DNA from: Corynebacterium sp.
GTDB lineage: Bacteria; Actinomycetota; Actinomycetes; Mycobacteriales; Mycobacteriaceae
NCBI RefSeq assembly: GCF_022712195.1
Contig: NZ_JALAGY010000061.1
Location: 1 to 64,000 of the forward strand
DNA length: 64,000 nt
Direction of reading: 5' to 3'
Shown: in pieces, positions 33,720-43,189 of the stretch
How positions within the stretch are numbered: position 1 is the first letter of the stretch
Layout of the letters: the number at the start of each line of letters is the position of its first letter
Notes under the pieces: model-generated
Seen by the model: only the letters and a program-made list of their open reading frames with translations
Database searches by the model: none
Told to the model about the DNA's origin: nothing
Position numbers and translations under genes: made by a program

Positions 33720-35204
33720 ATGGCAGGACTCGGGATCACCGGACCGGCAGCCGTCCTCCTGGTCGGCCTGTCCTTCCGGTCGGCACCGGTGCCGGTTCTC
33801 GAGAAGGCCTCGGTCTCGCCGGCGGAGCTGAACCGTCTGGAGCGCGACCTCGTCGGGGGTGACTGTGTCACTGAGGCGCTGATCCTCTCCACCTGCAACC
33901 GCATGGAGTTCTACGTCGCCACCTCGGCGTTCCACCCGGCGCTCGACCATGTGGTGGAGACGATCGCCGCGCACGCGCGGATGGACGCCGTCGAACTCGA
34001 GCCGTACCTCTACGTCCGGTACGCCGACGCCGCGGCCGAGCACATGCTCACCGTCGCCGCCGGCCTCGACTCGATGGTGGTGGGTGAGCAGCAGGTCATC
34101 GGCCAGTTGCGGGCCGCCTACACCTCCGCCTCGGAGAACGGCGTGGTGGGAACGACGCTGCACGACCTCACCCAGCGTGCGCTGCACACCGGCAAGCGCG
34201 TCCACACGGAGACGAGTGTGGACGAGGCCGGCTCGTCGATGGTCAGCTTCGCCCTCGACCACGCCCTGGCCGAGCTCGAGGTGCAGGACATGGCGGGACG
34301 TGACGCGGTGGTCATCGGCGCCGGGGCCATGGCCTCGCTGGCCTCGACCTACCTGGGGCGTTCCGGGGTCCGTCACGTGACCGTGGTGAACCGGACGGTG
34401 GCCCGCGCGGAGAACCTCGCCGCCCACGCCAGGGAGGCGGGGGTGGACGCGGCCGCGGTGGGTCTGGACGGCCTGCGCGAGGTGCTGCGGGGTGCGGACC
34501 TGGTGGTCTCTGCCACCGGTGCCGTCGGTACGGTGCTCGGGCCGGACGATCTCGTCGCCGCCCAGTCGGAGCGGCCCCGGCGCATGGTCCTGGTGGATCT
34601 CTCGATGCCCCGCGACATCGACGACGCCGTCGTCGATGTCGCCTCCGACGGCGCATCCGACGTCCGACTGCTCAACATCGAGGAGCTCACCGCCCTCGCC
34701 GGTGACGGTGCCCGTGACGAGTCCGCCGCCCGCGGTATCGTCGCCGCCGAACTGTCGGAGTACCTGGAGCAGGTGCGTGTGCAGTCGGTGGTTCCCACGG
34801 TCAAGGCGCTGCGTCGCCGTGCCGCCGACGTGGTCGACGACGAGCTCGGCCAGCTGGTCCGCCGGACCCCGGGGATGGGCGAGGACGACCGCGCCGAAGT
34901 GGCGCGGACGGTGCGCCGGGTGGTGGACAAGCTCCTCCACGCGCCCACGGTCCAGGTCAAGAAGCTCAGCTCCCAGGACGGGACGGTCAACTACGCCGAG
35001 GCACTGGCCGCCCTCTTCAACCTTCCGGCCGGCAGCACCTCGGTGGTGTCGCAGGCCATCGAGCCCGGGGACGCGGGCAAGGCACGCATCGGCAACGTGC
35101 TGCAGCAGGGCACCGTCGGCACCGGCAGTGCCAGCGGTGCAGGCGCCTCGGAGGCGGCCGGCGTGACGGCCCCCGTCGCCGAGGGCGAGGAGGAGGCGTC
35201 GTGA
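33720..35204 (+). CDS. hemA: Glutamyl-tRNA reductase
   Basis: 494 residues. First committed enzyme of C5-pathway tetrapyrrole synthesis; reduces Glu-tRNA to glutamate-1-semialdehyde. The catalytic Cys lies in ILSTCNRMEFYV. Also visible are GLDSMVVGEQQVIGQLR, the NADPH domain VVIGAGAMASLASTYLGRSG, and the C-terminal dimerisation helix region. The C-terminus carries an Ala/Gly-rich tail. ATG follows GGGAGG by about 10 nt. The stop overlaps the hemC GTG (GTGA). Confidence 0.96.
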   Translation: MAGLGITGPAAVLLVGLSFRSAPVPVLEKASVSPAELNRLERDLVGGDCVTEALILSTCNRMEFYVATSAFHPALDHVVETIAAHARMDAVELEPYLYVRYADAAAEHMLTVAAGLDSMVVGEQQVIGQLRAAYTSASENGVVGTTLHDLTQRALHTGKRVHTETSVDEAGSSMVSFALDHALAELEVQDMAGRDAVVIGAGAMASLASTYLGRSGVRHVTVVNRTVARAENLAAHAREAGVDAAAVGLDGLREVLRGADLVVSATGAVGTVLGPDDLVAAQSERPRRMVLVDLSMPRDIDDAVVDVASDGASDVRLLNIEELTALAGDGARDESAARGIVAAELSEYLEQVRVQSVVPTVKALRRRAADVVDDELGQLVRRTPGMGEDDRAEVARTVRRVVDKLLHAPTVQVKKLSSQDGTVNYAEALAALFNLPAGSTSVVSQAIEPGDAGKARIGNVLQQGTVGTGSASGAGASEAAGVTAPVAEGEEEAS

Positions 35205-36190
35205 CCAGTGACTCCGCTGAGCCGCGGAACCTCCTCGTCGGTACCCGGGCCAGCAACCTCGCCCGCACCCAGGCCGGCACCGTCCGCGACGCGCTGACGG
35301 ACGTGCTGCGCGGTATGTTCGCTGATGCGGCCGGTGCCGCCGAGCTGCACTTCGTCCACACCCCCGGTGACGCCTCCCAGAAGGCGCAGACCCCGGTGAA
35401 CCGTATCGGCGTCGGCGTATTCACGGAGACCCTGCGCAACGCCCTGGCCGCCGGTGAGTGCGACGTCGCCGTCCACTCCTTCAAGGACCTGCCCACCGCG
35501 CCGGACCCGCGGTTCGTCAGCGTGGTCCCAGCCCGCGTCGACCCCCGCGAGGTGCTCGTGAGCACCGGCGGCACGGCGCTGCGCGACCTGCCGGAGGGGG
35601 CGAGGATCGGCACCGGCGCCCCGCGGCGGGTCTCGCAGATCCGCGCGTTGCGTCCGGACCTGGAGGTCTGCCCGCTGCGCGGGAACATCGACACCCGTAT
35701 GGGCCGTGTCCGCGACGGCGACCTCGACGCCGTCATCCTGGCCCGGGCCGGTCTGGAGCGGGTCGGCGTGCTCGACCGCGCGTCCGAGACCGTCTCCGTC
35801 GACGACATCCTCCCCGCGCCCGCACAGGGTGCACTGTGCGTGGAGGTCCGCGCCGACGACGAGGAGGCCGTCGCCGCGGTCCTCGGCCTGGACGACCCGG
35901 TGTCGCATGCCACCGCCGTCGCCGAGCGCGCCGTCCTGGCCGAACTGCAGGCCGGCTGCACCGCACCCGTCGGCGCATGGTCCACCTACGTGGACGGCAC
36001 CCTGACCTTACGTGGCGGTGTGTTCGCCCTGGACGGGTCGAGACAGCTGGTCCGTGAACGCTCCGTCGACCTTGAGATACCCGGTGGGCCGTGGCTGCAC
36101 ACCGCCGCAGATCTCGGCCACGCCGTCGGACGTGACCTCATCGCCGGCGGTGCCGCCGGGATCATCACCGACATCGTCGGTGCGCGTTGA
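35201..36190 (+). CDS. hemC: Porphobilinogen deaminase (hydroxymethylbilane synthase)
   Basis: 329 residues. Polymerises four porphobilinogens to hydroxymethylbilane. N-terminal LLVGTRASNLARTQAG, DVAVHSFKDLP (catalytic Asp and Lys contacts), RRVSQIRALRPDLEV, NIDTRMGRV, PAPAQGALCVEVR and the dipyrromethane-binding Cys in LQAGCTAPVG. All catalytic positions seem intact. GTG start overlaps hemA, indicating one operon. Confidence 0.96.
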   Translation: MTSDSAEPRNLLVGTRASNLARTQAGTVRDALTDVLRGMFADAAGAAELHFVHTPGDASQKAQTPVNRIGVGVFTETLRNALAAGECDVAVHSFKDLPTAPDPRFVSVVPARVDPREVLVSTGGTALRDLPEGARIGTGAPRRVSQIRALRPDLEVCPLRGNIDTRMGRVRDGDLDAVILARAGLERVGVLDRASETVSVDDILPAPAQGALCVEVRADDEEAVAAVLGLDDPVSHATAVAERAVLAELQAGCTAPVGAWSTYVDGTLTLRGGVFALDGSRQLVRERSVDLEIPGGPWLHTAADLGHAVGRDLIAGGAAGIITDIVGAR

Positions 36191-36277
36191 CCTGGTATTG
36201 ACCGGTCTGCCGCACCGTCCCCCGCGGCCCAGCCACGCCCACCAGCACTGCCTGACCTACCTGAGAAAGTCGCCTCG

Positions 36278-38131
36278 ATGACCACTGCCGGAATTGCCCA
36301 GACGGGTCCCTCGAACAGCCCACTGACCGGCCGCGGCCGCGTCCTGTTCGTCGGCGCCGGCCCCGGAAACCCGGAGCTGCTGACGGTCCGTGCCCGCGAG
36401 ATCCTCGAAAACACCGCCCACGTCTGGGTCGACCCCGCCGTCACCGAGTCCGTCCGGGCCATCATCGCCGGTGCGCTGCCGGTCCCCGAGGACAAGCGCA
36501 TCGCCGCGGAGAAGGAGTGGGAGGCCGAGCTCGAGGCCGCGAAGGCCGCCGGCGCCCGTCGCCGTCCCCGCCGGCCGGCAGAGGTCACCGCCGCCGAGAT
36601 CGTCCTCGCCGCCCCCCACACCACCGAAGCCGTCGCCGCACACGCCGCCGCCGAGGAGGCCGCCCGTGAGGCGGAGGCCGGCGGGTACGCCAGCTACCCG
36701 GACACCCCGGACCCCGACGAGATCCGCCCGGTGGAGGCACAGGCCGTCGCCCAGGCGATGGTGGACCACGTCCGCCACGGCCACAGCGTGGTCCGCCTCG
36801 TCGCCGGCAACCCGGTGAGCAATCCGGCGGTGCTCATGGAACTGCAGGAGGTCGCCGCCCTCGGTGTGGAGTTCGAGGTCGTCCCCGGGATGACCGGCGC
36901 CTCGGCCCTGCCCGCCTACACCGGTATCGCCACCGGAGACGGGTACACCACCGTGGACCTGCGTTCCGACGCCACCACCGAGATCGACTGGGACGGCATC
37001 GCCGCAGCCCCGAAGCCGCTGATCCTCACCGCGGGCCCGTCGGACCTGCCGCTGATCACCGCGGAACTGAAGCGTCGCGACGTCGCGGGCAGTACCCCGG
37101 CCACGGTCACGTCGCACGCCACGACCCGGCGCCAGCGCTCCTACGACGTCACCCTCGACACGCTGAAGTCCGTCGTCGCGGCCTCCGGGCCGTTGGCGAA
37201 GGAGGGCGAGATGCCCCAGGAACTGGTGGTCACCGTGGGCGCCCAGGCCAGCCGCCGCAGCAAGTACTCCTGGTGGGAGAACCGCTCCCTGTACGGGTGG
37301 ACGGTGCTCGTGCCCCGGGCGAAAGACCAGGCCGGGCCGATGAGCGCCCGCCTCGCCTCGCACGGTGCCATCCCGATCGAGGTCCCCACCATCTCCGTGG
37401 AGCCGCCGCGCAGCCCCGCCCAGATGGAACGGGCGATCAAGGGACTGGTCGACGGCCGGTACCACTGGATCGTCTTCACCTCCGTCAACGCGGTGAAGGC
37501 CGTGTGGGAGAAGCTCGCCGAGTTCGGGCTCGACGCCCGCGCCCTGGCGGGTGTGCGTGTCGCGGCCGTGGGCGCGAAGACGGCCCAGGCCGTCCGTGAC
37601 CTCGGGATCACCCCGGAGCTGCTGCCGAAGGCCAACGCCCGCAACGCCTCCGGACTGGTGGACGTCTTCCCCGCGTACGACGAGGACCTCGACCCGGTCG
37701 ACCGGGTGCTGCTCCCGCGCGCCGACATCGCCACGGACACCCTGGTGGACGGGCTGGTCGAGCTCGGCTGGTCGGTGGAGGACGTCGTGGCCTACCGCAC
37801 GGTGCGTGCCGCGCCCCCGAGCCAGGAGGTCCGCGACATGATCAAGTCCGGCGGCTTCGACGCCGTGTGCTTCACCTCCTCCTCGACGGTGAAGAACCTC
37901 GTGGGCATCGCCGGTAAGCCGCACACCCGCACGATCATCGCCTGCATCGGCCCGATGGCCGCGCAGACGGCCCGCGAGCACGGCCTGCGTGTGGACGTGA
38001 TGCCGGAGGTCGCCGGTGTGCCGGAGCTGGTGGACGCCCTGGCCCACCACGTCGCTGAACTGCGCGCGGCCGGCCAGCTCCCCCCGCCGCGCAAGCGTCG
38101 CCGCCGGCGCCGCCCTGCCGCCGGCCAGTAG
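36278..38131 (+). CDS. hemD: Bifunctional uroporphyrinogen-III C-methyltransferase/synthase
   Basis: 617 residues, two-domain fusion common in actinobacteria (CobA/CysG-HemD). The N-terminal methyltransferase half (about 20-340) opens with [20 protein letters not shown] and has [16 protein letters not shown]. An insertion of about 60 residues rich in Ala/Glu/Arg sits near residues 80-140. The C-terminal half (about 350-600) is HemD-like: [34 protein letters not shown] and [16 protein letters not shown]. It closes the ring to uroporphyrinogen III and methylates it toward siroheme. It ends in a basic KRRRRRRP tail. Confidence 0.94.
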   Translation: MTTAGIAQTGPSNSPLTGRGRVLFVGAGPGNPELLTVRAREILENTAHVWVDPAVTESVRAIIAGALPVPEDKRIAAEKEWEAELEAAKAAGARRRPRRPAEVTAAEIVLAAPHTTEAVAAHAAAEEAAREAEAGGYASYPDTPDPDEIRPVEAQAVAQAMVDHVRHGHSVVRLVAGNPVSNPAVLMELQEVAALGVEFEVVPGMTGASALPAYTGIATGDGYTTVDLRSDATTEIDWDGIAAAPKPLILTAGPSDLPLITAELKRRDVAGSTPATVTSHATTRRQRSYDVTLDTLKSVVAASGPLAKEGEMPQELVVTVGAQASRRSKYSWWENRSLYGWTVLVPRAKDQAGPMSARLASHGAIPIEVPTISVEPPRSPAQMERAIKGLVDGRYHWIVFTSVNAVKAVWEKLAEFGLDARALAGVRVAAVGAKTAQAVRDLGITPELLPKANARNASGLVDVFPAYDEDLDPVDRVLLPRADIATDTLVDGLVELGWSVEDVVAYRTVRAAPPSQEVRDMIKSGGFDAVCFTSSSTVKNLVGIAGKPHTRTIIACIGPMAAQTAREHGLRVDVMPEVAGVPELVDALAHHVAELRAAGQLPPPRKRRRRRRPAAGQ

Positions 38132-38159
38132 GCGCGGCACGCGGCGTACCATCAGCACC

Positions 38160-39164
38160 ATGACTGATGACGTACACCCCGTCCGCCGACCCCGCCGACT
38201 CCGCACCACCCCGGCGATGCGGAACTTCGTCGCCGAGACCCACCTGGTCGCCGACCAGCTGGTGCTCCCGATGTTCATCGCCGACGGCCTGGACTCCCCA
38301 CGGGACATCTCCGCGATGCCCGGCGTGCAGCAGCACACGGAGGACTCCCTGCTGCGCACCGCCGAGGCCGCCCTCGCCGCAGGTGTGGGGTCGGTCGACC
38401 TTTTCGGCGTGCCCACCCCGGACTCCAAGGACGCCACCGGCTCCCAGGCCTGGGCAGAGGACGGCATCCTCAACCGGGGCCTGGCGGCCCTGCGCCGGGA
38501 GTTCGGTGACGACCTGATCGTCATGGCCGACACCTGCCTCGACGAGTTCACCGACCACGGCCACTGCGGGGTGCTCACCGAGGACCGGTTCGGCACCACC
38601 GTGATCGACAACGACGCCACCCTGCCGCTCTACGCGCGGATGGCCGTGGCACAGGCGGAGGCAGGCGCCCATGTCGTCAGCCCCTCGGGGATGATGGACG
38701 GACAGATCGCCGTGATCCGGCGTGCGCTGGACGAGGCCGGCTTCCAGGACGTGTCGGTGCTGGCCTACTCGGCGAAGTACGCCGGCGCATTCTACGGGCC
38801 CTTCCGCGAGGCTGTGGGATCGTCCCTGCAGGGCGACCGCAAGACCTACCAGCAGGACCCCCGCAACGCCCGCGAGTCGCTCATGGAGGTCGAGCTCGAC
38901 ATCGCCGAGGGTGCGGACATGGTGATGGTCAAGCCCGCCATGCCGCACCTCGACATCCTGCGCCAGGTCGCGGACTTCTCCACCGTGCCCGTCGCCGCCT
39001 ACCAGGTGTCGGGGGAGTACTCCATGATCACCGCGGCGGCGCAGAACGGGTGGATCGACCATGAGGCCGCGATCATGGACTCGCTGACCGGGATCCGTCG
39101 CGCCGGCGCCGACATCATCCTGACCTACTGGGCCACGGAAGCGGCCCACCTCCTGCGCGGCTGA
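38160..39164 (+). CDS. hemB: Delta-aminolevulinic acid dehydratase (porphobilinogen synthase)
   Basis: 334 residues. Joins two ALA molecules into porphobilinogen. Schiff-base lysines lie in [15 protein letters not shown] and [12 protein letters not shown]. The metal-site segment is [14 protein letters not shown]: the first and third Zn-type cysteines are kept, the second is Asp. The start is ATG 38160, which lies 7 nt after TACCAT (leaderless). hemB follows hemD by 28 bp yet seems able to be transcribed on its own. Confidence 0.96.
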   Translation: MTDDVHPVRRPRRLRTTPAMRNFVAETHLVADQLVLPMFIADGLDSPRDISAMPGVQQHTEDSLLRTAEAALAAGVGSVDLFGVPTPDSKDATGSQAWAEDGILNRGLAALRREFGDDLIVMADTCLDEFTDHGHCGVLTEDRFGTTVIDNDATLPLYARMAVAQAEAGAHVVSPSGMMDGQIAVIRRALDEAGFQDVSVLAYSAKYAGAFYGPFREAVGSSLQGDRKTYQQDPRNARESLMEVELDIAEGADMVMVKPAMPHLDILRQVADFSTVPVAAYQVSGEYSMITAAAQNGWIDHEAAIMDSLTGIRRAGADIILTYWATEAAHLLRG

Positions 39165-39192
39165 CGACCGGTTGACTAAGCTGGTCGACGAT

Positions 39193-39915
39193 ATGACACA
39201 GCAGACTCCACCGACACCACCCAAGGTCGGCCGTCCCGACGGACTGGCACCCTCCTCCGAGGGTGCGCCCGAGGATGTCCGCGACGGCGTCCGCGCCTGG
39301 TACATCGTCGGGGCCGTCCAGGCGTTGACCGCCGTCCTGCAGCTGGTGATGAACCTGCAGGACCCGCGTGCGTTGACCGGTCAGGTGCGCGAGCAGATGA
39401 ACTCCGTCTCCCTGCCGGACGGTGTCACCGTGGAGACGCTGGTCACCGGGACGGCGATCCTGAACCTGCTGGTCATGCTGGCGGCGGTGGCGCTGTGCAT
39501 GTACCTCAACCACCGGGTGTCGCGGGGAGGGGTCCGCAGCCGGCTGTTCCTGTGCGTCGGGTCGGTGTACCTGGCGTTGATGGCGCTGCTGCAGGTCTTC
39601 TCCAGCCCGCCGGACACCGGTGCCACCCCGCTGGTGCTGCTCGTCGGTGCCGGCACCATCGTCTCCGGTGTGGTGGCCGCCGTGGGGGTCTGGCTGGTCA
39701 CCCGCCCGGACAACGCCGACTGGTTCGGCCTGCCCGACAAGTCCGAGGTCGAGGCCTACGCGGAGAAGCTGGCCCGGCGGAACGAGGAACTGGACAGGGA
39801 ACGCGCGGAGAAGAAGAAGCGGAAACGCCGGGCTCGCGAGGACAGGGACAGTGGGAACGACAGGGACCGCAGGGACGCCGGTGGCACCGGGGAGCCGAAG
39901 AACAGGGGGCGGTGA
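39193..39915 (+). CDS. Four-helix membrane protein, unknown function
   Basis: 240 residues. A polar Pro-rich N-terminus, then about four hydrophobic helices: YIVGAVQALTAVLQLVM, TGTAILNLLVMLAAVALCMY, LFLCVGSVYLALMALLQVF and LVLLVGAGTIVSGVVAAVGV. After ADWFGLPDKSEVEAYAEKLA comes a long charged Lys/Arg/Asp/Glu tail likely to form a helix. ATG 39193 is the best start. It lies after hemB and 4 bp before another small membrane protein gene. No family recognised. Confidence 0.75.
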   Translation: MTQQTPPTPPKVGRPDGLAPSSEGAPEDVRDGVRAWYIVGAVQALTAVLQLVMNLQDPRALTGQVREQMNSVSLPDGVTVETLVTGTAILNLLVMLAAVALCMYLNHRVSRGGVRSRLFLCVGSVYLALMALLQVFSSPPDTGATPLVLLVGAGTIVSGVVAAVGVWLVTRPDNADWFGLPDKSEVEAYAEKLARRNEELDRERAEKKKRKRRAREDRDSGNDRDRRDAGGTGEPKNRGR

Positions 39916-39918
39916 ACC

Positions 39919-40419
39919 GTGCCTTCCATGTTCCCGGTCTCCCACAACTCCGACCCCGGAGACCGCAACCGTGCGATCCGCTACTGGCGGCCGGGGGAGG
40001 GGATCCCGGGCTCGGTGAAGACCGCCGTGGTCCTCTTCCTCCTCGCCGCCGTCGGCCTGCTGGTCAGCGGTGCGATGATGTGGACCGCCGAGCGGCCCGT
40101 CGTCGACGACCCCGCGCGGATGGCCTACTTCGAGACCCTGTCCACGAACATGCGGTGGGTCGGTTCCGTGCAGATCCTCACCGCGGTGCTGACGGCGCTG
40201 CTGGTCCCCGGGCTGCTGCGCGGTGACGGGCGTCGGCGGCGCCGGCTGATGACCACCGTGGCCGTGGCGGCGGGGTTCACCCTCGTCGGCTGGGTGTTCA
40301 ACGTCGGGGGACTGGAACAGCCGCTGATCGCCCTGGCCGTCGCACTCGGCGCCCTGGCGATGTACCGCCCGGCGGTGCGGACGTTCTTCGGCGACACCCC
40401 CTCGGACCTGGAAGGCTGA
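39919..40419 (+). CDS. Small four-helix membrane protein, unknown function
   Basis: 166 residues. Hydrophobic segments VKTAVVLFLLAAVGLLVSGA, WVGSVQILTAVLTALLVPGL, LMTTVAVAAGFTLVGWVF and LIALAVALGALAMYR. It follows the preceding membrane protein gene by 3 bp and precedes the P-type ATPase homologue by 4 bp, so the three are probably co-transcribed. The start could be GTG 39919 or ATG 39928. Family unknown. Confidence 0.75.
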   Translation: MPSMFPVSHNSDPGDRNRAIRYWRPGEGIPGSVKTAVVLFLLAAVGLLVSGAMMWTAERPVVDDPARMAYFETLSTNMRWVGSVQILTAVLTALLVPGLLRGDGRRRRRLMTTVAVAAGFTLVGWVFNVGGLEQPLIALAVALGALAMYRPAVRTFFGDTPSDLEG

Positions 40420-40423
40420 CCCC

Positions 40424-43129
40424 GTGGACACGGCACCCCGCACCACCGATACCGTGAGCACCGCCATCGCGGAGGCGCGCCGCGCCGCACGGGCGGCCGG
40501 CCTCGTCGACGACGACGCCGGGGAACAGGGTGAGGCGGGTGAGCTGGGGGAGGAGACCCTCTCCCGGCGGGGACGTGGCGGGGCGCGCCTGACCTCGTTC
40601 ACCTTCCACCTCGGCGGACTGGAGTCCGCGGTGCAGGCGGGCCGGGTGGAGGAGGCGCTGAACGCGCTGCCGGGTGTGCAGGCGCGGGTGGTGTACTCCA
40701 CCTCGATGGCCTGGGTGACGGCGCCGGAGTCGCTGCAGCCGGACGTCCTGCGCACCGTGATCGCCGACGCCGGGGCGGACTCCTGGCTGACCCTGGCCTC
40801 GCTGCGTCGCCGGTCGGAACGGCTGTCGGCGCCGTCGCGGTTGAGGCGTCCTGCGCGGAGGCGCCCGTCGCGGGTGTCGCGTGGGGCCCGTGACGGCACG
40901 GGCCGCGGGACCGGTGGACCGGACGGGGCCCGGGGTCAGTCCGGTGTGGAGGTGCTCTACACCGCACGGGCGCTGATCACCGTCGGACGGCTGCTCGTCG
41001 CGTTGGCGTTGGGGGTGCCGGTCGTGGTGCTCCAGCTGGTGCCGGCCTGGCAGTTCACCTCATGGCAGTGGGTGTGCCTGGCGCTGTCGGTCCCCGTGGT
41101 CTTCTGGTGCGCCTGGCCCTTCCACCGTGCGATGCTCGGGGGCCTGCGGCGCCGGATGCCCGCCCTGGACGCGGCGTCGTCGGTGGCGATCCTGCTGGCG
41201 TTCACCTACTCCGCGGTCGTCATGGTCACCGGTGAACCCGGGGACCCGGGCTGGCGTTCGGAGAACATCCTCACCGCCTGGGGTTACCAGGAGGAGGCGC
41301 TGTTCCTCGACGTCGCGTGCGGGTGCACGATCCTGCTGCTTCTCGGCCGGTTGGCGTCCCGCCGGACCCGGCTGCGTTCCCTGCTGGCGCTGAACATGCT
41401 GCCCGGCGGGCAGGACGTCCCGGTCACCGTGGTGCGCAAGGACCGTCGGGGTAAACCGGTCAAGACGCTCATCGCGCCGACGGAGCTGCGCGTCGGCGAC
41501 GACGTGCTGGTGCCCACCGGGGCGGTCGTCCCCTGCGACGGTGAGGTGGTCGGTGGACGGTCCGTCCTGCAGTCCGGCCCGTTCACCACACGCCGGGGAG
41601 GGACGGGGGAGACGCCGGTCGAGGTCGGTGACGAGGTGTTCGCCGGCTCGCGCAACACCGGCGAGTCCACCGGGGACACCATCAAGGTCCGGGTGAACCG
41701 CACCGGGTCACAGACCCGCATCGCCGGGGTCCGCCGGTGGATCGCCTCGGCGGAGCGTGAGGAGAACCGGCTCGAGCAGCTCGCCACCCGCACCGCCTCG
41801 GTCCTGGTGCCCTGGGCGATGGTGGTCGCCTCACTGGCGGCCGTCGGCTGGCTGACGATCGGTGACGGCCTGTCCGCCGCTGTGGCCACCGCACTGACCG
41901 TGCTCGTCACCGTCGCGCCGGTGGCACTGGCAGTGTCGACGACGCTGGCACTGCGCTTCGGCCTGGCCCGCGCGGCCGCCGACGGCATCCTCATCCGCGA
42001 CACCGGCACCGTCCACCGGCTCGCGGCGATCGACAGCATCATCTTCAACCGCGCGGGAACGCTGACCACCGGACGGATGAACGTGGTCGGCATCACCGCG
42101 GCCTCCGGGGAGAACAGTGAACTGGTGCTGCGTGTCGCCGGTGCGCTCAGCCTGGAGAGCGGGCACGCGGTGTCGCGGGCGATCGTGCGCGCCGACCGGG
42201 AGTCCCGCGACACCGGCGCCGGCGGCAGCGACGTGCCGCACTGGCTCGACGTCGGGCCGGTGGAGGTCGACGACCAGGGCGCCTTCAGCGCGACGGTGGA
42301 CCTGCCGGCGGAGGACGGCGAGACGCGTCCCGTGCGCGCCCGGCTGTGGCGTCCCCGCGACCTCTCCGAACTCACCGACCCGGCACTCGCCAACGCGGCG
42401 CTGGGCGGCGGCGCACCACTGGTGGTCAGCTGGAAGGGCCGGGCCCGTGGGGTGATCAACCTCGCCGACACGGTGAAACCGGACACCGAGGGCGCGGTGC
42501 AGTGGCTCGAGGAGGCGGGCGTGGAAACCTACATGCTCTCCCGGGACACCTACCCCGTCGCCCGCCGGATGGCCGACTCGGTGGGGATCTCCACCGTGCT
42601 CGCCGGGATCGTCCCCTCGCAGAAGGCCCGGGCGGTGCGTAACGTGCACGCCCACGGGTCCACCGTCGCCCTGGTCGGGGACCGGGACATCCTGGACTGC
42701 CTGGCCGTGGCGGACGTCGGAATCCTCATGGGGTCCGGCGACCGCCTGGAGACCATCGACAGTGACGCCAGCGACGTGGTCGTCATCCGTGACGACATCG
42801 CCGCCGTCCCCGAGGCGGTGAACCTGGTCCGCCGGGTGCGTGCGGTCGTCGACTGGAACCTGTGGCTGGCCTGGGGCTACAACCTCGTCGCCCTGGTCCT
42901 CGCGGTCGCCGGCGTGCTCAACCCGCTGCTGGGCACGGCGCTGATGCTGGGCTCCTCGCTGCTGATCGAGTGGCGCTCGGCGAAGATCACCCACCGGGAC
43001 TTCAGCGTCGACGCCAACCTGGTGCGCCGCGGCGACACCCGGGACGGGCACGGTGACCTGGGCAGGACCCGTCGGGGACGCCTGCTGGCCTGGGCAGGGG
43101 AGAACCTGAGCCCCTGGCAGTTCCGCTGA
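40424..43129 (+). CDS. Degenerate heavy-metal P-type ATPase homologue (CtpA/B-like)
   Basis: 901 residues, intact frame, full P1B layout: HMA-like domain (about 55-125), membrane helices, actuator domain, six/seventh helix pair, P/N domains, final helices. The functional residues are altered. The HMA CxxC is replaced (GGLESAV, 64-70). The intramembrane CPC is A498-P499-V500. The phosphorylation motif DKTGT reads NRAGT with Asn at 542. TGD reads SRD, SxHP reads SGHA, and GDGxND reads GDRDILD. Metal transport by the usual phospho-enzyme cycle looks impossible. It sits between hemB and hemL. It may be a non-transporting membrane regulator or scaffold. Confidence 0.85.
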   Translation: MDTAPRTTDTVSTAIAEARRAARAAGLVDDDAGEQGEAGELGEETLSRRGRGGARLTSFTFHLGGLESAVQAGRVEEALNALPGVQARVVYSTSMAWVTAPESLQPDVLRTVIADAGADSWLTLASLRRRSERLSAPSRLRRPARRRPSRVSRGARDGTGRGTGGPDGARGQSGVEVLYTARALITVGRLLVALALGVPVVVLQLVPAWQFTSWQWVCLALSVPVVFWCAWPFHRAMLGGLRRRMPALDAASSVAILLAFTYSAVVMVTGEPGDPGWRSENILTAWGYQEEALFLDVACGCTILLLLGRLASRRTRLRSLLALNMLPGGQDVPVTVVRKDRRGKPVKTLIAPTELRVGDDVLVPTGAVVPCDGEVVGGRSVLQSGPFTTRRGGTGETPVEVGDEVFAGSRNTGESTGDTIKVRVNRTGSQTRIAGVRRWIASAEREENRLEQLATRTASVLVPWAMVVASLAAVGWLTIGDGLSAAVATALTVLVTVAPVALAVSTTLALRFGLARAAADGILIRDTGTVHRLAAIDSIIFNRAGTLTTGRMNVVGITAASGENSELVLRVAGALSLESGHAVSRAIVRADRESRDTGAGGSDVPHWLDVGPVEVDDQGAFSATVDLPAEDGETRPVRARLWRPRDLSELTDPALANAALGGGAPLVVSWKGRARGVINLADTVKPDTEGAVQWLEEAGVETYMLSRDTYPVARRMADSVGISTVLAGIVPSQKARAVRNVHAHGSTVALVGDRDILDCLAVADVGILMGSGDRLETIDSDASDVVVIRDDIAAVPEAVNLVRRVRAVVDWNLWLAWGYNLVALVLAVAGVLNPLLGTALMLGSSLLIEWRSAKITHRDFSVDANLVRRGDTRDGHGDLGRTRRGRLLAWAGENLSPWQFR

Positions 43130-43189
43130 GGCCCCCGGTCATTATGCTGGGGCACGGCAGCAAGACAGGCGACCTCTAAGGAGTGGCAC

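Noticed and set aside
33378..34940. 520-codon minus-strand frame opposite hemA
   Set aside because: hemA motifs are unambiguous on the plus strand; the opposite frame is low-complexity.
36257..38620. Long minus-strand frame opposite hemD/hemB
   Set aside because: The plus strand has clear HemD and HemB motifs across the same span; the antisense product has no domain.
39115..40899. 594-codon minus-strand frame opposite two membrane protein genes
   Set aside because: Pro/Arg/His-rich with no motif, whereas the plus-strand frames have clear transmembrane helices and tight operon spacing.
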